From assembly GCA_000434735.1 (NCBI GenBank), contig FR881281.1, positions 23,371 to 87,370 on the forward strand: a stretch of 64,000 nucleotides of DNA. Direction: 5' to 3'. Source of the DNA: Bacteroides sp. CAG:530. Its GTDB lineage: Bacteria; Bacteroidota; Bacteroidia; Bacteroidales; Bacteroidaceae. The notes under the pieces were generated by a model. That model saw nothing but the letters and a program-made list of their open reading frames with translations. It was not told the DNA's origin and did not search any database. Every line of letters begins with the position of its first letter. Within the stretch, counting starts at the first letter, position 1. Below are positions 9,376 through 17,855 of this stretch, piece after piece. Both the position numbers and the translations under genes were made by a program.

Positions 9376-10659
9376 ATGAATATAGAAAATTTGTACAAAC
9401 ATTTTCTGGAGTGCACAGAAGTTACTACCGATACCCGAAAATGTGTAGCCGGCTCCATGTTTTTCGCTCTAAAAGGAGAGACTTTCAACGGAAACAAGTT
9501 TGCCGCCAAAGCAATAGAAGAGGGCTGTAAATATGCTGTCATAGACGAGCCCGAATATCAAACAGACAAAACCATTTTGGTAGACGACTGCCTGAAAGCG
9601 TTACAGCAATTGGCTAATTATCATCGCCAAACACTGAAGACTCCTATCATAGGAGTAACAGGAACCAACGGCAAGACTACCACCAAGGAGCTGATGGCTG
9701 CCGTGTTAACACGTAAATATAACTTGCTGTACACTCAGGGAAATCTTAATAACCACATCGGGGTTCCTCTTACACTGCTGCGCCTTACCAAAGAGCATCA
9801 ATTGGCGGTTGTAGAAATGGGCGCCAGTCATCCGGGCGACATCAAGGAACTTGTAGACATAGCCGAGCCAGATTTCGGAATTATCACCAATGTAGGCAGA
9901 GCGCATCTGCAAGGATTCGGCTCATTCGAAGGGGTTATTCGCACCAAAGGTGAATTGTACGATTATCTGCGCTCTAAAGGTAACGCTACTATATTTATAC
10001 AAAACGAGAATACCTATTTAAATAATATAGCCGGAAACTTGAACTGCGTACGCTACGGACAAACACCCGGATTATTCGTAAGCGGAGAGATGGTAGACTG
10101 TTCTCCGTTCCTTAAGTTCCGCTGGACGGCAGAAGGCACATCACACGATGTACAGACAAGCCTCATCGGGGCATATAACTTGGATAATGTTCTTGCAGCG
10201 GTAGCCATCGGAAGATATTTCAAGGTAGAAGATAATGATATATGCGATGCCATAGCTTCGTACGTACCTACCAACAACCGTTCTATGCTGAAAAAGACCG
10301 ACGACAACACGTTGATTGTAGATGCCTATAACGCTAACCCTACAAGCATGATGGAAGCTCTGAAAAACTTCCAGCATATTGACGCGCCTCACAAGATGGC
10401 AATTCTCGGTGACATGAAAGAGCTGGGAGAGGCAAGCAAAGAAGAGCATCAGAAAATAGCTGATTATCTGAACAACTGCGGACTGGAACGCATCATCTTG
10501 GTAGGAAGCGAATTTAAATCGACAAATCATCCGGGCACGGTACTCGACAACGTGGAACAGGTAAAAGCAGAGTTACAGAATCATAAGCCGCAAGGATTCT
10601 ACATATTGGTGAAGGGGTCTAACAGCACTAAGCTGTATCAGTTGCCCGACTACTTATAA
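9376..10659 (+). CDS. murF: UDP-N-acetylmuramoyl-tripeptide--D-alanyl-D-alanine ligase
   Basis: Adds D-Ala-D-Ala to the UDP-MurNAc-tripeptide, the last cytoplasmic step of peptidoglycan precursor synthesis. The 427-residue product has the Mur-ligase N-terminal domain (TDTRKCVAGSMFFAL), the ATP-binding P-loop GVTGTNGKTTT at residues 93-103, the metal/ADP region EMGASHPGDI, and the C-terminal ligase domain (VDAYNANPTSMMEAL). Length is slightly short of the E. coli enzyme (452). It stands apart from a dcw cluster here: alone, divergent from folP and closed by a hairpin terminator. The only other cell-wall gene in this part of the window is ddh at 24.4 kb. Confidence 0.95.
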   Translation: MNIENLYKHFLECTEVTTDTRKCVAGSMFFALKGETFNGNKFAAKAIEEGCKYAVIDEPEYQTDKTILVDDCLKALQQLANYHRQTLKTPIIGVTGTNGKTTTKELMAAVLTRKYNLLYTQGNLNNHIGVPLTLLRLTKEHQLAVVEMGASHPGDIKELVDIAEPDFGIITNVGRAHLQGFGSFEGVIRTKGELYDYLRSKGNATIFIQNENTYLNNIAGNLNCVRYGQTPGLFVSGEMVDCSPFLKFRWTAEGTSHDVQTSLIGAYNLDNVLAAVAIGRYFKVEDNDICDAIASYVPTNNRSMLKKTDDNTLIVDAYNANPTSMMEALKNFQHIDAPHKMAILGDMKELGEASKEEHQKIADYLNNCGLERIILVGSEFKSTNHPGTVLDNVEQVKAELQNHKPQGFYILVKGSNSTKLYQLPDYL

Positions 10660-10683
10660 TGCTTATCATAGTATACTAAATAC

Positions 10684-10726
10684 AGAAAAGCCATCAGAGT
10701 TATAAACTTACCCTGATGGCTTTTCT
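10684..10726. terminator. Bidirectional terminator between murF and the EEP-phosphatase fusion gene
   Basis: Perfect 14-bp inverted repeat (10684-10697, 10713-10726). The arms carry an A-run on one side and a T-run on the other, so it would serve both convergent genes. Confidence 0.8.
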
Positions 10727-10740
10727 TGTAATCACGTTAT

Positions 10741-12684
10741 TTATTTCAAATCCATAGTCCAGCGAGTCTTAGGATTACTTGAAAGCACTTTCATACTGAG
10801 TTTTCCGTTTTTACATGTAAGGACAGCTACTGTTCCGTTCTTAACCGACGGACCACCACCAACCAATACGGGGTATTTGCAACCATCAGCTCCCTGCGGA
10901 TAGAATTTGGCAGTATGTGTATGAGCCGCAACTGCAATATTAAATGGAGCACTCTTCAATACTGGTCCCCATATTTCGGAGCATGGCTTATATCGTTCAG
11001 GATCGCCAAAAATAGGAATGTGACTTATAAGTACACGGTTCTTTGCTGACTTAAACTCCTTACTTTTCAGCTCTTTTTTCAAAAATTCCAATTGATCAAG
11101 TCGCAATTGAGTGAAATCATTCAGACCGGCGTAAACAGGTATCGAGTCAGGTTTATCTTCACCGCAATCAAGTAATACAAAGCGTGTATTGCCACGTGTA
11201 AAACTGCTGTAGGTCTTATTATTATAATAGCCTATCAAACTATGCATTCCCGCCGAATAATGATTGCGTATTTCATGATTGCCACGCAAAAAGATTATAG
11301 GCTTCTCAGCACCGTTAATTGAATCGGCAAGACTATGTATTAAACGAATGGCATGAATACGATTGTTGGGCTCTGCCAAGCAATCGCCATTGAATATCAC
11401 AAAATCGTAATCCACATCCTTCACTAAGCTACGCAGATGATTATAACATGCGGCATTATCGTGCAAGTCATTAAATATCACGCACGTAAAGTCTTCCATT
11501 TTATCGGAAGTGGTGCGGAAAGAATAAAACTTAGTACGCAACGTATCCGAACCGAAATGAGCGTCATAACCGCCTTTCTTTAATAGTTCAATACAGCATA
11601 CACGATAATAATAACGAGTAGCCGGCTTTAAGTTGTCTAACTTGATGTTGTTTTCTATATCAAAACAGACCTCCTGTCCATCAAGCAATGTACGGGCACG
11701 CTGCGTATGCAGAGAATCGGTTCCATATTCTACCCAACAATGGCATACGCTGTTTGTTTGAAACATTACATTCATAGATGTAGGAGTAGCCAACTGTAAA
11801 TAAGGTTCAGTAGTAAGCAACTTATTAACAGGAGTTGGCAGCAGTATTTCGGTAAACACCGGACGATGGTCAGACGAAACTGCATCGGCCACAACCGATG
11901 CACTTCTGACTACAGCCGCTTCATTGACATAAGGGCGATAAGAAGCCCAGTTCTTATCTGCATTTCCAGGACGTACCACATCTCCGTTGCGCTTATACAC
12001 CGCTATGTAATCGAGACAAGAGTCGGGCTTATCGGCAGGGAATGTAGCAACCGATGTCTTAGTACAAATCTGAAACTTCTTTGAAAGTGCCTTTATAAAA
12101 GCCGACTGAGGTATATCGTTCCAATCGCCTGCTATAATAAAAGGCTTGGAATAAGCAGAAGCCACTTTTTCTATTATCGGCAATGAAGCCGCACGGTCTT
12201 CATCGGTCAAAGAAAGATGAGTACAAGCGAATACATAATCTTTAAACTCAGTAACCAGTAAAGTGCGAGCCTCTTCCCTACCGGGCAAAGCATATCTTTT
12301 AACATCCAACGGACGCTGACGCGAAAGAATGCCAACTCCATACTTACCTCCCTGAAAATCAATAGCCGCTCCATAAGTAGCATAATAGCGCATTTCATCG
12401 GCTATTTCGCCCAATCCATATCTACCGACGGTACGGGTTGTAGCACTGTCAACCTCTTGCAAAGCAATGACATCGGGTCTTAAACGTTCTAAACTTTGGG
12501 AAATGCGCCTAAAATCAAGTTTCCCATCCATTCCTTCACCATGACGGATGTTATAACTTGCCACACGAAGTCTTTTTGGGAACCCATATTGCGCAAAAAC
12601 AGATTCGGTTTTCCCCAATAACACACAAAAGAGCAATGCCGATAATAGGATACGACAACTTGCTCCACAAAAATTTAGTTTCAT
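10741..12684 (-). CDS. Endonuclease/exonuclease/phosphatase-calcineurin phosphoesterase fusion, secreted
   Basis: Exported 647-residue protein with two phosphoesterase modules. The start at 12684 gives a signal peptide (LLSALLFCVLLGK...VFAQ) and is preferred over the ATG ten codons earlier. Residues ~35-280 form an EEP-fold domain: RVASYNIRHGEG, ALQEVDS, GDWNDIP and SDHRPVF are its metal and catalytic motifs. Residues ~290-390 look like a fibronectin-type or purple-acid-phosphatase N-terminal sandwich. Residues ~395-640 are a calcineurin-like metallophosphatase: NDLHDN, FNGDCL, RGNHE, SHIPIFGDP and AAHTHTAKF supply the metal ligands. Both sites look complete. Substrate unknown; phosphodiester cleavage followed by monoester removal is a plausible but untested idea. 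Monocistronic. Confidence 0.85.
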   Translation of the reverse strand: MKLNFCGASCRILLSALLFCVLLGKTESVFAQYGFPKRLRVASYNIRHGEGMDGKLDFRRISQSLERLRPDVIALQEVDSATTRTVGRYGLGEIADEMRYYATYGAAIDFQGGKYGVGILSRQRPLDVKRYALPGREEARTLLVTEFKDYVFACTHLSLTDEDRAASLPIIEKVASAYSKPFIIAGDWNDIPQSAFIKALSKKFQICTKTSVATFPADKPDSCLDYIAVYKRNGDVVRPGNADKNWASYRPYVNEAAVVRSASVVADAVSSDHRPVFTEILLPTPVNKLLTTEPYLQLATPTSMNVMFQTNSVCHCWVEYGTDSLHTQRARTLLDGQEVCFDIENNIKLDNLKPATRYYYRVCCIELLKKGGYDAHFGSDTLRTKFYSFRTTSDKMEDFTCVIFNDLHDNAACYNHLRSLVKDVDYDFVIFNGDCLAEPNNRIHAIRLIHSLADSINGAEKPIIFLRGNHEIRNHYSAGMHSLIGYYNNKTYSSFTRGNTRFVLLDCGEDKPDSIPVYAGLNDFTQLRLDQLEFLKKELKSKEFKSAKNRVLISHIPIFGDPERYKPCSEIWGPVLKSAPFNIAVAAHTHTAKFYPQGADGCKYPVLVGGGPSVKNGTVAVLTCKNGKLSMKVLSSNPKTRWTMDLK

Positions 12685-12817
12685 ATATTTATATTTTGTT
12701 CTAAGGTCTAACAAAAATCAAAAAAATATAGTCCTGTACCAAACAGGAACTATTTAAATTAGGTTAACGTGAGCTTTAAAATAAAGCCGAATAAAATTGG
12801 AATTTTGATTTTTTGCA

Positions 12818-12923
12818 ACAAAGTTGTCTTACTTCGACCGAAGTAAGCACGTTGACCGTTCGATGTGAACGTTTACTTCGGTCGAAGTAAGCGTTCACAT
12901 CGGTCGAAGTAAGACGACTTTGT
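12818..12923. repeat. Tandem palindromic intergenic element, 22-bp period (four units)
   Basis: Core units start at 12831, 12853, 12875 and 12897, exactly 22 bp apart. Units 1, 3 and 4 are near-palindromes of the form ACTTCGRYCGAAGT (unit 4 begins ACATCG); unit 2 has diverged. The outer arms 12818-12840 and 12901-12923 are inverted copies with one mismatch over 23 bp, so the whole block can fold into one long hairpin or several small ones. It lies downstream of metF and upstream of the fusion gene. There is no classical T-run. Function unknown. Confidence 0.75.
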
Positions 12924-12939
12924 TTAAATGTTCATAAGA

Positions 12940-13893
12940 TTAGAATACCTCTTTAGCTACACGGCGCACACTGTCCGAAGCTAAGAATGTATAGAAGTGA
13001 AGGCCTTTAACACCATGAGCTATAAGGTCTTTACATTGCGCAATACACCACTCCACTCCAACTTCCTTGGCTTCTTCGTCGGTCTTACATTTATAGAGTT
13101 CAGAAGCAAATGGCTCTGGAATATCCGAACGGAACACGCGCGGAAGTACAGTCAACTGATTTTTCAAGACAACAGGCTTAATGCCCGGAATAATAGGAAC
13201 GTTAATGCCTTCGGCACGGCAACGGTCGACGAACGCATAATACTTGCTATTGTCGAAAAACATCTGGGTAACCAAATAATCGGCTCCATTGCGTACTTTC
13301 TCTTTAGCATAATACAAATCTGTCTCCATGTTTGGAGCTTCTTCATGCTTTTCGGGATAACATGCCATACCGTAAGAGAACGGAGTTTCAATTCCCTCTA
13401 ACTTAGAACCGTCGAGCGCAACACCATCGTTGAAACGATTCACCTGCGCCTGAAGGTCGCTTGCGTATTCGTTATAAAGTGAAAGCTTCTCTTTAGGAAT
13501 ATCCAATCCTTTAGAATCGCCACGAAGTAGCAATAAATTGTTTATTCCCAAAAAGTTCAAGTCAAGAAGAGCGTATTCAGTCTCTTCCTTAGTGAATCCC
13601 TTACATATAATATGAGGCACCGCCTGTATGCCATACTTATACTGGATAGCAGCGGCTACAGCCACAGTACCTGGACGCTTACGCACATTTTCCTTACGCA
13701 GAGTGCCGTCGGGCAATGTCTTATAGATAGTCTCACTATGATGAGAAGTGATGTTGATATACTTAGGGTCGAATTCTCTCAGTTTATCAACTACATTATA
13801 TACTTTCTGTATGCTATTTCCTTTCAAGGGAGGTAATATCTCGAAAGAAAAAGTCGGGTTCTTTCCGCTTTCTATAAAATCCGCTACTTTCAT
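12940..13893 (-). CDS. metF: Methylenetetrahydrofolate reductase
   Basis: Reduces 5,10-methylene-THF to 5-methyl-THF, the methyl donor for methionine synthesis. The 317-residue product begins MKVADFIESGKNPTFSFEIL, with the conserved FSFEILPP near residue 16, TSHHSE, HIICKG and the flavin region LLLLRGDSKG, NNLL. The start at 13893 is chosen because a promoter -7 box lies at 13916-13923; the in-frame ATG at 13929 is upstream of it. It fits with the Lrp-type regulator and the sulfhydrylase gene at 14-16 kb as a small methionine group. Confidence 0.93.
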   Translation of the reverse strand: MKVADFIESGKNPTFSFEILPPLKGNSIQKVYNVVDKLREFDPKYINITSHHSETIYKTLPDGTLRKENVRKRPGTVAVAAAIQYKYGIQAVPHIICKGFTKEETEYALLDLNFLGINNLLLLRGDSKGLDIPKEKLSLYNEYASDLQAQVNRFNDGVALDGSKLEGIETPFSYGMACYPEKHEEAPNMETDLYYAKEKVRNGADYLVTQMFFDNSKYYAFVDRCRAEGINVPIIPGIKPVVLKNQLTVLPRVFRSDIPEPFASELYKCKTDEEAKEVGVEWCIAQCKDLIAHGVKGLHFYTFLASDSVRRVAKEVF

Positions 13894-13915
13894 ATCTCGT
13901 TTTTGTTTATAGCGG

Positions 13916-13923
13916 CAAAGATA
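13916..13923 (-). promoter_or_regulatory. Bacteroides-type -7 element for metF
   Basis: TATCTTTG on the minus strand matches TAnnTTTG. It places transcription start near 13909 and rules against the longer metF start. Confidence 0.55.
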
Positions 13924-14044
13924 ATCCATAGGATACTAAGTACAAATATAGCACCATAAATTTGGTAAATACATCTACAAAACGCCAAAATAGGCGGCTT
14001 AAACAGAATAATATTCTAAAAACATGCGTTTTATCAGAAACACG

Positions 14045-14518
14045 CTAAATATGAATTCCGTAATCATGCTTTACTTCGTGCATTACGAAGGTACTTTCTA
14101 TAGAGCCTAAACTGTCTATTCTTCCAAGTACGTTAAGAATGAATTCCTGATAATACTTCATATTCGGAGAATGAATTTTAAGAAGATAATCGAAACTGCC
14201 CGAAATGTTATAGCATTCGGTCACTTCGGGTATATCTTGCACCACTTTCGCAAAGTCGGCAGCTATATCGTGATTCATGCGGCGAAGCTTCACATTGCAA
14301 AACACTACAAATCCCTGATTAAGTTTGTCCGCGTCGAGCACGGCTATATACTTCTTTATATAACCATTGTTTTCCAAACGTTTCAAACGCTCGAATACGG
14401 GGGTTGAAGAAAGGCTGACGCGAGCAGCTAACTCTTTTGTGGTAAGTCGGGCATTCTCCTGTAAAGTACGAAGTATCTGCAAATCGACCTTATCTAATTT
14501 TTCATTTAATGCAGCCAT
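14045..14518 (-). CDS. Lrp/AsnC-family transcriptional regulator
   Basis: A 157-residue amino-acid-responsive DNA-binding protein. Residues 5-55 are the AsnC-type helix-turn-helix (VDLQILRTLQENARLTTKEL, SLSSTPVFERLKRLE). Residues ~65-150 form the RAM ligand-binding and oligomerisation domain (VTECYNISGSFDYLLKI). It is divergent from the O-acetylhomoserine sulfhydrylase gene with 188 bp between them, so control of that gene, and perhaps of metF, is likely. The effector cannot be told from sequence. Confidence 0.9.
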   Translation of the reverse strand: MAALNEKLDKVDLQILRTLQENARLTTKELAARVSLSSTPVFERLKRLENNGYIKKYIAVLDADKLNQGFVVFCNVKLRRMNHDIAADFAKVVQDIPEVTECYNISGSFDYLLKIHSPNMKYYQEFILNVLGRIDSLGSIESTFVMHEVKHDYGIHI

Positions 14519-14585
14519 AAGAATAATTTTCTGCCAAGCAGGGTTCTAAAAGGTTTATATTGATTATATTTTCTTCTACACATGG

Positions 14586-14593
14586 CAAAAATA
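14586..14593 (-). promoter_or_regulatory. Bacteroides-type -7 element for the Lrp-type regulator
   Basis: TATTTTTG on the minus strand matches TAnnTTTG; start would be near 14579, leaving a leader of about 60 nt. Confidence 0.5.
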
Positions 14594-14644
14594 GTGATTA
14601 TATCTTTATTTCAAAAGAATATTGGTCGAAACATCTGCATACCA

Positions 14645-14652
14645 TAACTTTG
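14645..14652 (+). promoter_or_regulatory. Bacteroides-type -7 element for O-acetylhomoserine sulfhydrylase
   Basis: TAACTTTG matches TAnnTTTG, 54 bp ahead of the ATG at 14707. It and the opposing regulator promoter are 51 bp apart, so one regulator site could act on both. Confidence 0.55.
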
Positions 14653-14706
14653 CAACCGAAGATAAAACAAAACGATAACGAAATATAAATTTAAAACAAT
14701 ACAACT

Positions 14707-15993
14707 ATGGCAACAGACAAATTACACTTCGAGACTCTACAACTTCATGTAGGACAGGAACAGGCAGACCCAGCAACCGACTCTCGCGCTGTACCTATTT
14801 ATCAAACTACATCGTATGTATTCCATAACTCAGCTCACGCAGCAGCACGTTTCGGTTTGCAAGACCCAGGAAACATCTACGGACGACTGACTAACTCAAC
14901 CCAAGACGTATTTGAACGCCGTGTGGCAGCGCTCGAAGGAGGTGTAGCCGGATTGGCTGTAGCATCGGGCGCAGCGGCTATAACCTATACGTTCTTGAAC
15001 ATCACTAAACAAGGTGATCATATCGTGGCAGCCAAGACAATTTACGGCGGAAGCTATAACTTGCTTGAGCATACACTGCCCACATACGGAGTGAACACTA
15101 CATTCGTAGATCCGTCTGATTTGAACAATTTCGAAAAAGCTATTCAAGACAATACAAAAGCTATATTCATAGAAACATTGGGCAACCCCAATTCAAACAT
15201 CATTAACATTGAAGAGGTAGCCAAGATTGCTCACAGTCACAAGATACCTCTTATTATAGACAACACCTTCGGTACCCCGTTCCTGATTCGCCCGATAGAG
15301 CACGGAGCAGATATCGTTGTACACTCTGCTACTAAATTCATCGGCGGACACGGTACTTCATTAGGCGGTGTAATCGTTGACTCAGGTAAATTCGACTGGG
15401 TAGCATCCGGCAAATTCCCGCAGCTTACCGAGCCCGACCCAAGCTATCACGGAGTGAAATTTGTAGACGCTGCCGGTCCTGCCGCATTCGCTATCCGCAC
15501 ACGTGCCATCTTGCTTCGTGACACCGGAGCAGCTATCAGCCCGTTCAACGCTTTCATCCTGTTGCAGGGACTTGAAACACTTTCGTTGCGTGTAGAACGC
15601 CACGTGTCTAACGCACTGAAGGTAGTGGACTTCTTGAAAAATCATCCGAAAGTAAACAAAGTAAATCACCCGTCGCTACCGGAACATCCCGACCATGCTT
15701 TGTATCAGGAGTACTTCCCTAACGGAGCCGGCTCTATCTTTACTTTCGAAATAAAGGGAGGACAGGAAGAAGCATTCAGATTCATCGACAATCTGAAGAT
15801 ATTCTCACTGCTTGCCAATGTAGCCGACGTTAAATCGCTCGTCATCCATCCGGCCAGCACTACACACTCTCAGTTGAACGAACAGGAATTGGCAGAGCAA
15901 GATATCACTCCGGGCACAATCCGTCTTTCTATCGGTACAGAACATATAGACGACTTGATAGCTGACCTCAGCCAGGCTCTCGATAAAATCTAA
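14707..15993 (+). CDS. metY: O-acetylhomoserine sulfhydrylase (PLP-dependent)
   Basis: Makes homocysteine from O-acetylhomoserine and sulfide, in direct sulfhydrylation. The 428-residue protein is a Cys/Met metabolism PLP enzyme: PIYQTTSYVF near residue 31, YGRLTNSTQDVFE (phosphate binding), LAVASGAAA, ETLGNPNSNI, IDNTFGTPF, and the PLP lysine in SATKFIGGHG (about residue 207). The length and the internal insertion near residues 235-260 fit the sulfhydrylase subfamily better than cystathionine synthases (about 380-400). Divergent from an Lrp-type regulator; ended by a T-rich hairpin. Confidence 0.9.
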   Translation: MATDKLHFETLQLHVGQEQADPATDSRAVPIYQTTSYVFHNSAHAAARFGLQDPGNIYGRLTNSTQDVFERRVAALEGGVAGLAVASGAAAITYTFLNITKQGDHIVAAKTIYGGSYNLLEHTLPTYGVNTTFVDPSDLNNFEKAIQDNTKAIFIETLGNPNSNIINIEEVAKIAHSHKIPLIIDNTFGTPFLIRPIEHGADIVVHSATKFIGGHGTSLGGVIVDSGKFDWVASGKFPQLTEPDPSYHGVKFVDAAGPAAFAIRTRAILLRDTGAAISPFNAFILLQGLETLSLRVERHVSNALKVVDFLKNHPKVNKVNHPSLPEHPDHALYQEYFPNGAGSIFTFEIKGGQEEAFRFIDNLKIFSLLANVADVKSLVIHPASTTHSQLNEQELAEQDITPGTIRLSIGTEHIDDLIADLSQALDKI

Positions 15994-16028
15994 ATCCCGA
16001 CCTGCAATGTCAAAATCCTGACGGAAAT

Positions 16029-16067
16029 AAAAAAGCAGTACTGCAAAACATACAGTTCTGCTTTTTT
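16029..16067 (+). terminator. Rho-independent terminator of metY
   Basis: 15-bp inverted repeat (16029-16043, 16053-16067) with one mismatch; the right arm ends in TTTTTT. Confidence 0.8.
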
Positions 16068-16089
16068 CATATCTAATCAGCACAACCGA

Positions 16090-16290
16090 TTAATTCATGA
16101 AGTCTTTATATATTTGGTAATAAATATCAGACCATCCTTCTTCTATATTATTTCGCAACCAATCGCCCACCTGCGGATGGCGGTCAATAAAACTTATAAT
16201 ATCGGGGTTGTAACGTGTGCCCGCATCCTTCCGGAATTCTTTCATTACAGAATCGAAGTTCTTATCCGCATAACTATCATGCCGATATTC
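16090..16290 (-). pseudogene. C-terminal gene remnant, possibly from an HD-type phosphohydrolase
   Basis: The minus strand is open for 66 codons, ending at TAA (16090-16092), but has no start and meets a stop at 16291-16293. The peptide ends YYQIYKDFMN and holds MKEFRKDAGTRYNPDIISF, which is reminiscent of the GTxFxP segment near the end of HD-GYP/HD phosphohydrolases. Composition looks protein-like. It breaks at the same point as the plus-strand remnant at 16299, so this seems to be a deletion scar. The family call is weak. Confidence 0.4.
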
Positions 16291-16298
16291 TCAAGTAG

Positions 16299-16427
16299 TG
16301 GAACGGCATACCCGAGGGAATGACAGAAAATTCGCCAAACCGCAGATGGGAAGATGGCATACCGCAGATAAACAGATGGAAATGGATTATCCCCGATGCC
16401 GAAAGCGATACGTTTACAAATGAATAA
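16299..16427 (+). pseudogene. C-terminal gene remnant of unknown family
   Basis: A plus-strand frame of 42 codons with no start, opening directly after an in-frame TAG (16296-16298) and ending at TAA (16425-16427). The peptide is tryptophan-rich and protein-like (RRWEDGIPQINRWKWIIPDA). It is followed 15 bp later by a strong terminator, as expected for the true 3' end of a lost gene. Family not recognised. Confidence 0.35.
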
Positions 16428-16441
16428 AAGGATATCTCATT

Positions 16442-16498
16442 AAATAAAACAAGCAGGAGCCCATCGTCAGTAATGATGAGTTCCTGCTTGTTTTATTT
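16442..16498. terminator. Strong hairpin terminator between the remnant and lrgB
   Basis: Perfect 17-bp inverted repeat (16442-16458, 16482-16498) with A-rich and T-rich outer ends, so it can act in both directions. The rest of 16499-16570 shows no gene. Confidence 0.8.
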
Positions 16499-16570
16499 AT
16501 ACTTGAAGCTACGGCCTACTTTAACAAACCAATATCCGTAGCAAATATTATGCAAGGTGAATCAAAATAA

Positions 16571-17266
16571 TCAATACAGGCCAAGCAATCGTAACATAGT
16601 AGGAGTAAGCAAAGCTGTAAGAATACCGTTCAGCGTAAGTCCTAAGCTGGCGTATGCTCCGTATTTACCGCTCACTTCCATGGCACGCGAAGTACCTACG
16701 GCATGCGAAGCCGTACCCATGGAAAGTCCCTGAGCAATAGGACTGCCTACACGCCCTACCTGAAGCACCTTAAATCCGCATACGGCACCAAACAAACCTA
16801 CCACCACAACTACAGCAGCGGTAAGCGAAGGAATGCCGCCCACAGCACCCGATACCTCCATGGCGATAGGGGTAGTAACCGACTTAGGAGCCAACGACAT
16901 GATAACCTCTGGCGTAGCACCCATCCATTTTGCGATGAACACCACCGATACCAATCCTACCAAACAGCCTGCCAACTGCGAAACGATAATAGGCATAAGC
17001 TGCTTCTTTATCATACGGAGCTGCAAATAAAGAGGAACTCCCAATGCCACTACCGCAGGTTTCAGCCAAAACTCAATCAATGAGCCTGCTTCATAATACT
17101 TTTCATAAGAAATATCCGTAAACTTGAGAAAGCATATCAGCATAGCGATAGCTATCAATATCGGATTCAATATTAACAATCCTGTTTTTTTCTGCAAAAG
17201 CTTCGCCAAGAAGAAAGAACCGAATGTGATGGCGAGCAAAAAGAATTTACTTTCTAAATAATCCAT
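16571..17266 (-). CDS. lrgB: LrgB/CidB-family membrane protein
   Basis: Partner of LrgA in a two-protein inner-membrane complex. The family is known as antiholin/holin-like in staphylococci, and as a pyruvate (PftB-type) or glycolate transporter subunit in Bacillus and plants. The 231-residue product has six or seven hydrophobic segments. It also has the conserved MSLAPKSVTTPIAMEVS region and the re-entrant GTASHAVGTSRAMEV segment. It overlaps lrgA by 20 bp. The location beside pta-ackA favours the pyruvate/organic acid role over cell lysis; that is inference. Confidence 0.88.
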   Translation of the reverse strand: MDYLESKFFLLAITFGSFFLAKLLQKKTGLLILNPILIAIAMLICFLKFTDISYEKYYEAGSLIEFWLKPAVVALGVPLYLQLRMIKKQLMPIIVSQLAGCLVGLVSVVFIAKWMGATPEVIMSLAPKSVTTPIAMEVSGAVGGIPSLTAAVVVVVGLFGAVCGFKVLQVGRVGSPIAQGLSMGTASHAVGTSRAMEVSGKYGAYASLGLTLNGILTALLTPTMLRLLGLY

Positions 17267-17597
17267 ACTTTCTAACTAATTGATGTACCCAACCTGTAAC
17301 TACCAAAACTAACACCGTGCTGACCAACGTAGCTACTACTATCGGCCAAAACTGAGCTTCGATTATATCGAAATAAAGCATCAGCGCCACGCCCGAAGGC
17401 ACGAAAAAGAAGCCCAAGTTAGCGACTAAGAAATCGGACAAGCCTTGCACCCAATGCAGCTTGACCCATCCCAACTGAAGAAACAAAGTAAGTAAAAGCA
17501 TCCCGATAATACTTGACGGGAGCTTGATGCCCGTGAGGTAAACTATCAGTTCACCCAAGGCCAAACATCCGAAAAGGATGGTACATTGACGAATCAT
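17247..17597 (-). CDS. lrgA: LrgA/CidA-family membrane protein
   Basis: Small holin-like subunit (116 residues) with four membrane segments at roughly residues 5-22, 28-47, 57-79 and 87-107. The family motif region LPSSIIGMLLLTLFLQLG and the conserved FFVPSGVALM are present. Made from the same transcript as lrgB and overlapping it by 20 bp. Divergent from pta with 258 bp between them, which hold a promoter in each direction. Confidence 0.88.
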   Translation of the reverse strand: MIRQCTILFGCLALGELIVYLTGIKLPSSIIGMLLLTLFLQLGWVKLHWVQGLSDFLVANLGFFFVPSGVALMLYFDIIEAQFWPIVVATLVSTVLVLVVTGWVHQLVRKYGLFRK

Positions 17598-17640
17598 ACC
17601 TATTGAATTTATTATAGTTCTATTACCTTGAAAACAATTG

Positions 17641-17648
17641 CAAAATTA
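17641..17648 (-). promoter_or_regulatory. Bacteroides-type -7 element for lrgAB
   Basis: TAATTTTG on the minus strand matches TAnnTTTG, 44 bp ahead of the lrgA start. Confidence 0.5.
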
Positions 17649-17774
17649 GAGATTCATGAGAAACCTTATCATTTAAGGTGTGAAATTTAAATAAACTGCT
17701 ATCAAACATGTATAATTTATATTGTTTACACTAAAAATATCTGGTTTTTGCAAACTTGATATTGCAAAAATGAC

Positions 17775-17782
17775 TACTTTTG
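17775..17782 (+). promoter_or_regulatory. Bacteroides-type -7 element for pta-ackA
   Basis: TACTTTTG matches TAnnTTTG. TTG-containing boxes lie upstream at 17745-17758. The leader to the pta ATG would be about 65 nt. Confidence 0.55.
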
Positions 17783-17855
17783 CATCGTGATAGTAATATC
17801 TGTTACCGCACACGAAATTGAGAAACATACAATATTTAAATTTATATATTAAGTC

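Noticed and set aside
16114..16323. 69-codon plus-strand open frame
   Set aside because: It crosses the breakpoint between the two remnants and has no protein-like character; the minus-strand remnant fits better.
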